A stretch of 64,000 nt of DNA from Miscanthus floridulus (lineage: Eukaryota > Streptophyta > Magnoliopsida > Poales > Poaceae): contig NC_089598.1 of NCBI RefSeq assembly GCF_019320115.1, forward strand, positions 83,162,059 to 83,226,058, given 5' to 3'. The notes beneath the pieces are model-generated. The model did no database searches. It had not been told where the DNA came from and worked only from the letters and a program-made list of their open reading frames with translations. Position numbers and translations under genes: made by a program. How positions within the stretch are numbered: the stretch's first letter is position 1; each line of letters opens with the position of its first letter. Shown piece by piece: positions 23,314 through 31,868 of the stretch.

Positions 23314-25025
23314 AGACAGGCTTTTTAGATATAAGTGGATAATGAATTGTTCAGGCATGATCTGCAAGTTTGTGCTGGCCGTTTTGTCATGAAATGTGCA
23401 ATGTTCATTGATAGCGTGAGACTGAGCCATGTCCATCAAGCTATGGCTGAGCCATACGGACAAACTCCTGGAAAACTTTCATCCTCTTGCTATCCTCTCT
23501 CTTTATACCTGCTAATGAACAATCACTCATATCAGATTTGACAAGCTGGGAGGCAGCATATTAGTGAAATTCTCAGAACTATACCATCTATGCAAGGCTT
23601 TGGCTGTCAGTAACCTACTTTCTCTTGGCCTGGACATGGACGTAGTCACTGGTTTCACATTCTTCCCCTTGCCCCACTCTTGGCGCAAAACTGTTCGTGT
23701 GATTCCTGTTCATTCAGGATAATGTCTCTTCACCCATCCACTCATATTATACACTTCTGTCGAGAGCGCCATCAAGTAGCTTCGTTTCTGCATTCAGCTG
23801 CAAGTCTTACTGTAAAGAAGAATAAATTGGAAGCCTTGTTGCTCTTGCTGCAACAACGGCCATTCCCTGCAATAAAAAGTAATTAATCATTTAACATTGC
23901 AACTCAATTTTCAGGCAGAAAAAGCAGGATAGCAAAAAGCAAGGATTGAGCCGCAGCCCACTTGGTCAGCCTTGTTGCTACTTTACATTACATTTGAGGG
24001 AGGCACGTCATGTTTTTTCCAGTGCCTTAATGTATATACTTTCATTTGCCTCTTATGATCATATTTACAACTGCCTACTTGGGACCTTACTAGAGTGAAA
24101 AAATAGAAATAAGATCATTTTATCTGTTTGTGCTCCTTTGTCAGATGTTTTGCGCTTTCCATAATAATAGATTGTTTCTTCATCGCACCACTAACATGTG
24201 CTTTTGCAGCAACTTTTGGGTGTGCCTACAGTGCTTCAGTCCTACGACTTGTCTGGTTTTACATGTTACCACCCACTGCCAGAGGTAAAAAAACACATAT
24301 TTGTACATGTGACCATACAAATGATTAAGAACATTCAATAGCCTACTGTGCTGTTTTTGCGGTTTGGATTTTAAGATTAGCACACTGCCTATTTCATTTG
24401 CTGTAATTGTTGTTTTGGTCATCATCCCAACACTTCAACAGGAGTACGATACTTAGGTTTTGGAATATGTTATTATGAGATTTATCGTGCGGTGTTTTAT
24501 GTATCTGGAACTCTCGCTTGTTAAGTACATATCTACATTTACTTTATACAGAGATAGTATGCTCCTTGGTTATTTAGTACTGGCAATCTCAGTCATTCTG
24601 CATGGGAGTTCTCATTTAATAGATTGCTAGCTAACTTATATCAGGCACCTAGAAAGAAACAGCTTCACAACCAGTAGCTGGAGCCACAAGATATGAACTA
24701 CTCTGAAATTGTCAATTGCCTTTGCTGTTCAGGTTAGGCAACTCCTGCGTTGACCTCTCAAGATATCATTCGAAAAATCAAGCACATCCATCCATTTGCA
24801 GGTACACATCCTAATTCTGTTCAGTGCCAAACTTTTTGCTGTCTATCAATAGGTTGTTACTCAGTGATTTTGTTTTTTCGACTCTGATGATAAGTTTGTG
24901 TGCTTAGAAAGAATTTGCATTCTGAGGTATATGAAGAATATAAAATATGTGCACCCTGAGGTTTTCAGCATAATAAAGAGCCTACCTATTGGATTGTTCT
25001 TCTGCGTTTCTATCCCAACAGATAT

Positions 25026-25150
25026 GGATTTGCCCTTCCTAGATTCCATTTCCGATCTAGAGATTGTAAATGGTGCACTTCCTCATAGTAACCACACAAA
25101 AAACATTCCTCAGTCCTACTTGTTGTGTAGCCCTGCCGCTTGGTTGGAGC
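25026..25150. repeat. Dispersed 125-bp direct repeat, copy 1
   Basis: The sequence from GGATTTGCCCTTCCTAGATT through CCGATCTAGAGATTGTAAAT to the ..TAGCCCTGCCGCTTGGT end recurs at 25789-25912 with about a dozen changes. The two copies are in the same orientation about 760 bp apart. They may be remnants of nested terminal or subterminal repeats, but no inverted partner was found. Confidence 0.75.
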
Positions 25151-25788
25151 TGCTACTGTAGTCTATACAGTTAGGAACTCTGGTGACTGAAAAAGAGCAG
25201 CTAGCCACCTGTTAAACAGAACAAAAAAAAATTGTAGTTAGACAAGTGAGAGTTGGCCTTGAGGAAGCACTGAACTGTCCAGCAAAGTACAGTGAATCCC
25301 CTCTGTCAACTTGTCACAAGGGAAAGTTCATCTCCAAATGTTTGCCTCATAGAACCATCTAGCATGGATATGTAGTCTGCAACTGTAGTAAATATGCAAA
25401 CCTGAATAGCAAGCCTCAACCTGCTAACTATTTAGTACAGAGCCTACTGCTAATTGCAGAAAACATAACCTGGAAGCAATGAACTGTAGCAATTGAAAAA
25501 TAGCACAAGAACATACTGCTACTCGGTGAAAACTCTAAACCAGAAAATCATGGTTACTCGGAGCTGGAAAAAGTACATAGCCTACTAGAAGGAAATGCAT
25601 AGGATGCAACCAATCTTCTTTTTTACCAATTTTTCCTTGCAACAGCACTTTCAGGTTTGCTTCCTATGAGCAATTCCTGGTTAACTTGCACTTGGAACCA
25701 CCACATAATTTCCAGACAAAATGCTATATTTTCTGATAGGTCGAGTGTTTCAAATTCAAACTTCCTTTCTTTCTACCAAGTTGGTTGT

Positions 25789-25912
25789 GATTTGCCCTTC
25801 CTAGATTCCATTTCCGATCTAGAGATTGTAAATGGTCCACTTCCTCTGTGTAACCACCCAAAAAACATTCCTCGGTCCTACTCATTGTGTAGTCCTGCTG
25901 CTTGGTGGCATT
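25789..25912. repeat. Dispersed 125-bp direct repeat, copy 2
   Basis: Direct copy of 25026-25150, just upstream of the Helitron-type fragment. Confidence 0.75.
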
Positions 25913-26001
25913 ATTTGCTAGGCCAACATATAGCACTAACTTGCCTTTTTGTTTCAAACTTAATGGTTACTGTATGACTCCTAGGCATCAGGGTTAATTC
26001 A

Positions 26002-26352
26002 ATGGAAAATAGTGGCTCACCAACACCATATGAAAAGGTGTATAGTAACATGCCTAGGGAGACACACATGCTAAAACCTGTCCCAGATTGCCACCACTGC
26101 GGTGCGAAGAGGTTTCCAAAAGAACCTCCTGGGTTCTGTTGCCGCAGCGGAAAGGTCGAGCTGAATGCGCCAGTCATACCAGACCAGCTCATGAGGCTTT
26201 GGACGAGTTTCGATGCGGACGCTAGGCACTTTCGTAACAATATCAGTTTTTCAATGGCCACTTCTCTTTCACTTCCCTCTACTGTCGCCTCGACTTTGCT
26301 ACTGCTAACATCAGAAACAGCGGCATATATACCTTCCGTGCACATGACATGA
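26002..26352 (+). pseudogene. Helitron Rep/helicase N-terminal fragment
   Basis: The 116-codon frame contains PRETHMLKPVPDCHHCGAKR, then EPPGFCCRSGKV and DADARHFRNNI. The CxxC..GFCC pattern followed by an Arg/Phe-rich segment is the conserved N-terminal part (Helitron-like N) of plant Helitron Rep/helicase proteins. Downstream the expected F(A)FTS region is degraded to FSMATSLSLP and the frame stops, so the HUH nuclease and helicase are missing. It is a dead fragment. Helitron ends (TC.., hairpin-CTRR) could not be placed. Confidence 0.7.
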
Positions 26353-26518
26353 TCTATCACAACATAAGGTCATTTGGGAGAGAAGATGGTAACGTTGTTT
26401 CTCTTCTTCTGTTCCTTACATCTTTTGTCTAAATACCATATTACTAAGATGCCTCTTTTCAATTCTAGATTCTTAAATACCATATTACTAAGATGCCCCT
26501 TTTCAATTCCAAATTCTT

Positions 26519-27114
26519 ATGCCACTTCAAACGTCTACAGGCGCTATTTTTAATCTGTTTGTTCTAGACATTTCTAGAAGAACTCTCTACGTAGTAGACC
26601 AAACTCCTAAAGGTGATCTTTACAAGATTCAACCACTAAAAAAATATACAACCAAAATTCAACGAGTTTCCACTGTCCTAAATAAAGTCATGAAAGTATC
26701 ATGCCCTTGGTGGCAAGATGATTTAATCCTATTTGACCATAGAGTTGCAAAAGTCGGCCAATTTGAGCTAAATGGGTAACTACTTTTACAATGGAAACTC
26801 CTTTTATATTCTACTATATATATACAATAGTAACAATTTAATGCTTCCTCAGGGACTTATCTGGTTATAATGTTCTACTTGTCATGCGTGCATGGAATGG
26901 CAAAAGGATAGAAACATCCATTTGCAATAATGTGAGTATTATCCTTTGTATATAATTTTCTTTTTTTCACCTACATACATTTTAACTATATATGTGTATA
27001 AAAATCTGGCAGGATAACTACGAAGTGAGGAAGCACATCTCGCTACACCTACTCACATACACGGGGAACCAAAACGCAGCCAACATACCTGAAGGTGTAC
27101 GACATTATCTTTAA
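26519..27114 (+). pseudogene. Ulp1-like (C48) protease C-terminal fragment, three exons
   Basis: Three blocks with good splice sites join in frame: 26519-26775, 26853-26931 and 27013-27114. The product has FNLFVLDISRRTLYVVDQTP, then SGYNVLLVMRAWNGK and ends RKHISLHLLTYTGNQNAANI. This resembles the C-terminal part of Ulp1-family cysteine proteases encoded in plant transposons and their host relatives. The catalytic Cys context (normally DCGVF) reads YNVLLV here, so activity is unlikely. The catalytic His region is upstream and not found. Family call is from memory. Confidence 0.5.
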
Positions 27115-27279
27115 CGTTATATTAGTCTCACAAACAAAAAAAAACAATGAATTGTTGCTTATTTTTCCTCTGTCTGGGTGAAGTTAATAACATCGTACTG
27201 GTTTCTTTATTTTAAATAAATTAGTTTGAATTATGTGTTTTAATGTTAATTATTTGTGATGACATATGATTCTACATAT

Positions 27280-27288
27280 ATTTTACTT
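27280..27288. repeat. 9-bp target site duplication of Pack-MULE 1
   Basis: ATTTTACTT here is repeated exactly at 29612-29620, immediately outside the two terminal inverted repeats. Nine-base duplications are the hallmark of Mutator-like transposition. Confidence 0.92.
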
Positions 27289-27554
27289 GAGCTTTTTACG
27301 CCAGTGCCATTAAAAAAGATGGCCTAATCGTCAATGCCCCTACAAAGTTGGGTCTATCACTGCCGTCCCTGGGTTTGGAAACTTCTTTCGCCCAAGCCAT
27401 TCCGTCGCCTCTCCGCTTGTTTTTCCCCGTTTGGAAGGCCTGACATGTGGGGTCGGGCATGGGAAATGACCCAGTTGCCCATGGGTATAGAGATAAAACA
27501 GGTCTCCGTGTTGACCGGTATTGACCGCTCTCACTCTCCTCATCTCGTTCGATT

Positions 27555-28042
27555 CCTCCTCTGTCAGCCGCTGGGCGCTGGCCGACACCAGCAGTGTGCT
27601 TCCGGGTGCGGAAGGCACCTGGAGCAGCTCCTGGAACTTGTCGAGGAATGCACTCCACTCTTTAGGGCTCATGTCCGACAGCTTCACAAAACTGGCGCTG
27701 GGCGGGAGCAGCTCATTGGCGCTCCTGCTCCCGGACTGATGCTCACTAGCTTTGCCACTGTAGTTAGTTCTACCTGTCACTTTACCCTTCGGAACTCCTC
27801 TACGGTAGGGTTTAGATTTCCCAATGAAGCCAAGCCCCTTCATGGACGACGACAGCTTGGAGATAGAAGGAATCTTCTGGGGCAATGCACTGGTCAAGAT
27901 GTCATCATCCTCGTCCTCCTCAGTCTCATCTTCGTCCTCCTCATCACACTCATCTAGCTTGGATAGTGGATTCCTGGAACTTGCCTTCATGCTGCCAAAC
28001 TTGCAGAAAGCTGGTGGTTCAAAGGAATCTTCTGGGGCAAAG
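27555..28042 (-). pseudogene. Captured PI4K-gamma C-terminal fragment
   Basis: On the minus strand this reads FGSMKASSRNPLSKLDECDE, an acidic stretch, ISKLSSSMKGLGFIGKSKPY and SASFVKLSDMSPKEWSAFLD ending KFQELLQ. This corresponds, from memory, to the C-terminal tail of plant type II PI 4-kinase gamma proteins (SKLDE.., ISKLS.S.KG, SFVKL.DM..W..FL.KFQELL). It follows the kinase fragment on the same strand, but the catalytic core between them is missing. The frame continues into the left TIR. Confidence 0.65.
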
Positions 28043-28987
28043 CACTGCAGATACAGGGAAGCTTGAGGTCCCGTGGTCACTGGCATCAAAATCATGAGGA
28101 ATGAACTCCTGCAGTGATGCAATCTTGCTTACAGCCTCTGATTTGTTGCAGAATACTTTACTTTTGCAGCCAACACAGTCATTCACATTGAAGATGGTGT
28201 GTGTTATCTTGACAAGCATGGTGGGAGGAACATTTGCAAAGTGATCATAGTCGAGGAGGTAAGCAGCAACCTCTCTGAAGCCTGTCTCACCGACCCGCAC
28301 AGATCTTTTCAGGCCTGGCTGTCCCAGAGCCTTCCTCACAAAACCTTTTGGATTGTTTGGGGCAAATGGTTCCTCGTCAGTTGGCTTGACAATTGCAACA
28401 CACTCTCTCCAAATGTTCTTGAAGATGGTGCGCGAGAAGTCGGAGATGCCGTGCTTCACCAGCCACGCGGCGTACCAGAGCCCCAGCGCGTAGGACGCGT
28501 ACAGCAGGAACTGCGCCACGCCGTAGCCGCTCCCGGCGATCTGCCCCTTCCAGAAGCAGCGCCGGAGCGAGCCGCTCAGGTTGGCCTCGAAGAGCCACGT
28601 GATCTTGCGCTCCGCGTTGAACGCCGCCACGGTGCGCAGGTTGGCGACGGCCTCGCCCGCGATCTGCGTGGCCCTGGCGTGCGCGGCCTCCAGGTCGCCC
28701 GAGAAGCCCTTCATGAACATCTTCTGCAGGACGGTGGCGCCGACGACGAGCGGGAAGATGGCGAGGAGCACGAGCTCGAGGCGCCACTGGAGAACGAAGC
28801 CCGCGGTGTAGGCGACGAGCGTGAGCGCCGAGTTCTGGACGATGACGGAGATGCGGTCCCCGATGGTGGAGCGCACGTTCTGGGCGTCGAGCGCGAGCCT
28901 GGCGGCGACACGCGCGCTGGCGTTCTCGTCGGCGTCGAACCAGGCGATCTCGTTGCGGAGCACGGCGGCGAACATCTTCTCGCGCAC
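28019..28987 (-). CDS. Chimeric ORF: ABCB1 second TMD fused to PI4K-gamma
   Basis: A single 322-codon frame runs from MREKMFAAVLRNEIAWFDAD through ABCB1 transmembrane-domain sequence (DLEAAHARATQIAGEAVANL, QIAGSGYGVAQFLLYASYAL) to HGISDFSRTI. There, at about 28424, it passes without a stop into PI4K-gamma sequence (VAIVKPTDEEPFAPNNPKGF, RVGETGFREVAAYLLDYDHF, ending SSFPVSAV) and then a short out-of-family tail LCPRRFL. Both halves keep their native frames across the junction. Neither half retains its active site. Whether it is transcribed is unknown; expression would decide between chimeric gene and inert cargo. Confidence 0.6.
   Translation of the reverse strand: MREKMFAAVLRNEIAWFDADENASARVAARLALDAQNVRSTIGDRISVIVQNSALTLVAYTAGFVLQWRLELVLLAIFPLVVGATVLQKMFMKGFSGDLEAAHARATQIAGEAVANLRTVAAFNAERKITWLFEANLSGSLRRCFWKGQIAGSGYGVAQFLLYASYALGLWYAAWLVKHGISDFSRTIFKNIWRECVAIVKPTDEEPFAPNNPKGFVRKALGQPGLKRSVRVGETGFREVAAYLLDYDHFANVPPTMLVKITHTIFNVNDCVGCKSKVFCNKSEAVSKIASLQEFIPHDFDASDHGTSSFPVSAVLCPRRFL
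28043..28410 (-). pseudogene. Captured PI4K-gamma kinase fragment
   Basis: The segment encodes KPTDEEPFAPNNPKGF, GLKRSVRVGETGFREVAAYL, ITHTIFNVND, then SKIASLQEFIPHDFDASDHG up to SFPVSAV. This is the N-lobe side of the plant type II PI 4-kinase gamma (UbDK gamma) domain, which acts as a lipid- or protein-kinase-like fold. The next family block (HRIGILDIRI.., with the catalytic and metal-binding residues) is absent, replaced by the C-terminal tail fragment. It cannot be an active kinase. Confidence 0.88.
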
Positions 28988-29385
28988 ACGCTTGGCGATC
29001 TAGTACACGCTGAGCACAGCGCTGAGGATGTAGGCGAAGATGGCGCTGCTGCGGCGGGCGTTGATGAGCGCCGCCTCGTGCGCCTGCTCCTGCTCCTGCA
29101 TGCGGATGAGCTTGGCGTAGGTGCCGTTCTCGCCCTTGGCCATGAGCTCGTCGTGCGTGCCCATCTCGGAGACAGCGCCGCCCTGCAGCACGGCCACGAC
29201 GTCGGCCTTGCGGATGGTGGAGAGCCTGTGCGCGATCACCAGGGTGGTGCGCCCGATCATGAAGCGGTCCAGCGCCTCCTGCACGAGCTTCGCCGACTCG
29301 AGTCGAGCGCGCTGGTGGCCTCGTCAAGCAGCAGGATGCCGGGGTTCTTGAGCATGGCGCGGGCGATGGCGCCAAGAGGCTAGGT
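28424..29385 (-). pseudogene. Captured ABCB1 (BR2/DW3-like) transporter fragment
   Basis: On the minus strand the fragment starts in the first nucleotide-binding domain ([24 protein letters not shown], Walker B). A one-base deletion follows, then [20 protein letters not shown] with the switch His, and the linker start NARRSS. It then jumps to [14 protein letters not shown], a stop, IAKRVREKMFAAVLRN and the second transmembrane domain to FSRTI. The native linker between NARRSS and SAIFAYIL, and a segment after SVY, are missing. The match is to the auxin-exporting ABCB1 of maize Brachytic2 / sorghum Dwarf3, from memory. It is a fragment, not a transporter gene. Confidence 0.88.
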
Positions 29386-29715
29386 CCTGGGAGTGGCATA
29401 GAAGAAACACACAAGTTTTCAGTCATCCTCTTACTCCCCAGTGGCATTCAAGTCTTTTTCCACTTCCGTTACCCACTATTAGTAGCTACAATGGACGGAA
29501 TGGCTTGGGCGAAAGAAGTTTTCAAACCCAGGGGCGGCAGCGATAGACCCAACTTTGCAGGGGCATTGACGATTAGGCTATCTTTTTTAATGGCACCGAC
29601 GTAAAAGGCCCATTTTACTTATGTGGTTGTATGTCATGAGATGTTTTACTCGTAGCAAGGCACGGGCACTCAACTAGAGTAAATAAATAGATTATTGATC
29701 CCCTCTGCTTCTGCA

Positions 29716-30315
29716 CTAGTCCACCGTCTCGTTCTCGTCGTCGGTGACCTCGTTCTCGTCTACCGCATAGCCCAGTTCCAAGTACTGGTTGATGATGGCC
29801 TGGTCGTACTCCAAGATCTTGTTATCAATAGCCATACTAATGACATGAATGTCGCGATCTCTCTGGTGATATGTGGCCAGCACATCGTCAGGGATGATAT
29901 CGATGGGCTTAGAGATCCTTGTCATCAACAAGTCGATGATCGCCTGCGGAAACATCTGCTTGACCACTTTCTTCCTCTTCTTCTTCTTCCCCTCAGTCCC
30001 GGCCGGCTTGGCTTCCTCATACATGTGTCTCCTCGCCCGCATGAGATCCTGCACCTCCTTCTTCTTCATCCTGATGATCTCAGCCGTCGCCGCCAGCGCG
30101 CTCTCCTCCTTCCCGTTCAGGTTCAGGTCACAGGCACCGGCCGCCTCCGCCGTGCGCTTCCCTGCCCGGATGAGATCCGGCGCCTCCTCTTCCTCCTTCG
30201 TCGTCCCGAGGATCTCAGCCGGCGTCGGTCTGCTCCTTCCCGTTCAGGTCACAGGCGCCGGTCTCCGACGCGCTCGACTGCTTCCTCTTGAGGCTACGGT
30301 CGTCACCGCCCGCCA
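29716..30315 (-). CDS. Unrecognised Lys/Glu-rich protein gene with a frameshift
   Basis: From ATG at 30313-30315 the frame reads MAGGDDRSLKRKQSSASETG and stops after LNGKEQTDAG (about 30215). The continuing homologous frame, AEILGTTKEEEEAPDLIRAG, then a 117-codon frame (29716-30069), runs through KKKKRKKVVKQMFPQAIIDL and YLELGYAVDENE to a stop at 29716-29718. A 1-2 base indel near 30220-30230 separates them; an intron is not obvious. The N-terminal half holds a diverged repeat: AEIL..KEEE.PDLIRAGKR and AEIIRMKKKEVQDLMRARRH. KKKKRKK could be a nuclear signal. The family is unknown to me. It sits head-to-head with the PP2A gene; a decayed copy is at 15155-15656. Confidence 0.6.
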
Positions 30316-30489
30316 TTGCCTGCGGTCGAGCCCTAACCTCTCGCTCTCCAAAACACACGCTCAAGATTTGGATCGAGACTTGCGAGGATGCGGCAGCTGT
30401 TTTTGGCTTGGGCCTGTACAACGCAACGCACACACGTGGCAGGGCATTTTATGAGCAGTTCATCGTTTTCTAGAAACGGAATATGAAAT

Positions 30490-30960
30490 TCCATTAAACC
30501 AAGGTCACAGCGACATCACTGCCTGGAGCTCGTCCGGTGTGTCATCCCACACCAGATTAGTGTTTATAGGACAATTACAACCTTTTGACGCCAAGGCATG
30601 AGCTACTTTATTATAATCACGAGGGGACAATTTAACTGAGAAACTAGAATAACTTTTCTTTTTCGTGTAGAAGCTAGAAAAACTAGAACATATCAAACTC
30701 TTCACTTCAAAGATAAGTTCTCCATATTGTGCCAACCTGAAACCATCTCCCTCAATGACTTCTTTAATCATGATGCAATCTGTTTATGAAACAATCTTCT
30801 GAATTCCTAGCTGGTTTGTTCTCTTCATGCTAGCCATGCAGGCAAAGTTCAACTTCAAATTTCAAAAGCATCTTTGAGATTTCTCAAACTACCAGCCCCA
30901 GCTTCTCCATTGCAGTCCTTTATCACAGACCCCCATCCTCCCTTTCCGGACTTGTTTACT
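30490..30960 (-). pseudogene. LINE-type RNase H (RVT_3) fragment
   Basis: On the minus strand, WGSVIKDCNGEAGAG, then several broken frames, then MIKEVIEGDGFRLAQYGELI and KLSPRDYNKVAHALASKGCN are seen. The pattern D..N..AH.LA near the C-terminus is typical of the plant RNase H domain (RVT_3) at the end of non-LTR retrotransposons and their derivatives. Stops and frameshifts mark it as dead. It lies in the shared upstream region of the divergent gene pair. Confidence 0.7.
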
Positions 30961-31310
30961 GTTTCATGGGAGTCATTGTTCCATGTTTAGTAAAAAAAAT
31001 TCGCATTCACTTGGAAATTTTCACAAAGGGAAAAATAAGTTAATAAAGTGTTATAGATTAAAATAAAAAAAACATTCCAAGTTTGTGAAATTGTTCTACA
31101 TTCTAGTGAAATAAAATGTTTTCTTTCTTTAATTAAAAATGATCAACCTTAATAAAATATTTAAAAAAAATATCTGCTAATTAGCCAAATTAGCAGATAA
31201 TGTTGTGCTAATTTACAATGAAATCGAATACATAATAAATAGAAGAGAGAGAGAGAGCGAAAGAAAGAAAAAAAGAAAGAAAGAAATTGCAACGAACGGC
31301 CCAGGAGAAG
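30961..31310. promoter_or_regulatory. Shared intergenic region of the divergent pair
   Basis: Between the ATG of the hypothetical gene (30313) and the 5' UTR of the PP2A gene lies about 1 kb, half of it filled by the LINE fragment. The remainder is AT-rich and includes a GA/AAAG microsatellite at 31243-31287, next to the GC-rich PP2A leader. A bidirectional promoter is plausible but nothing in the sequence proves it. No TATA box position is asserted. Confidence 0.4.
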
Positions 31311-31553
31311 GCCCGTGTGCGCTCTCCCCGGGCCGAACAACCGCCGGCCGTCCGCCGCATTCCCCTCCCGTTCTCTCCCTCGCCGCATTCCCCTTCCGTT
31401 CACAGTTCACTCACGCGCACCTCTCGCTCTAAGAACGATTGGTGTCTCGCCCCCTCGCTCTCCGACGACTGGTGGGCCGCCGGCGCCGGCGCCGCCCTAC
31501 GCCAGGTTCCGAGGTCTTCGTCGGTCTTTTCGCCGGCGACGAGCACCCACCAG

Positions 31554-31838
31554 GTATTCCCATCCTTCTCTTCCCTTCCTGCTGTGCGAAACCGAGCACC
31601 CAAACCCTAACCTAAAGTTATTTGGCTATTTGATGCCTCCTAACTTCGAACCTTTTTGAAAAATTATCGGGTGTTACATGTGTACACTCATGTCCCTTTG
31701 CTGGGCCGCCCCTGTTAGGAGCTAAAACCTTGTTGACCTAATTTGGCGTCCTGTAGCCAATGCTTGATAAGATTTTGGCTTTCATAATATTGTGTTCAGT
31801 TTTAAGGACGCTATTGATCCCTTTTGGTGTATTTTCAG
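31554..31838 (+). other. Intron in the PP2A 5' UTR
   Basis: The GC-rich leader ends CACCCACCAG|GTATTC and the next exon starts after TATTTTCAG|CTGAAA, 30 bp before the ATG at 31869. The downstream exon joins the coding start without any upstream ATG in frame. The same leader and donor pattern appears at about 22471. Confidence 0.75.
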
Positions 31839-31868
31839 CTGAAAAAAAAATTCTGGCCAAACATAATA

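Larger units (their letters stand above)
22650..25980. other. Non-coding DNA with small duplications
   Basis: Moderately AT-rich DNA without an identifiable exon. It contains the 105-bp tandem duplication at 23104-23313 and one pair of dispersed 125-bp direct repeats (25026-25150 and 25789-25912). Short open frames (for example 24128-24328 on +) show no known domain. Confidence 0.5.
27289..29611. mobile_element. Pack-MULE 1 carrying ABCB1 and PI4K-gamma fragments
   Basis: The element is 2,323 bp with terminal inverted repeats of about 118 bp (27289-27406 and 29494-29611), roughly 90% identical, and a perfect 9-bp duplication ATTTTACTT. No transposase is encoded. The inside carries, on the minus strand in order, a piece of an ABCB1/P-glycoprotein gene and two pieces of a type II (gamma) phosphatidylinositol 4-kinase gene. 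Long TIRs, 9-bp TSD and captured host exons meet the usual definition of a Pack-MULE. TIR divergence suggests an insertion that is not very recent. Confidence 0.95.

Noticed and set aside
28199..29383. 394-codon frame on + across Pack-MULE 1
   Set aside because: It is the antisense shadow of the GC-rich ABCB1/PI4K fragments on the minus strand and resembles no protein.
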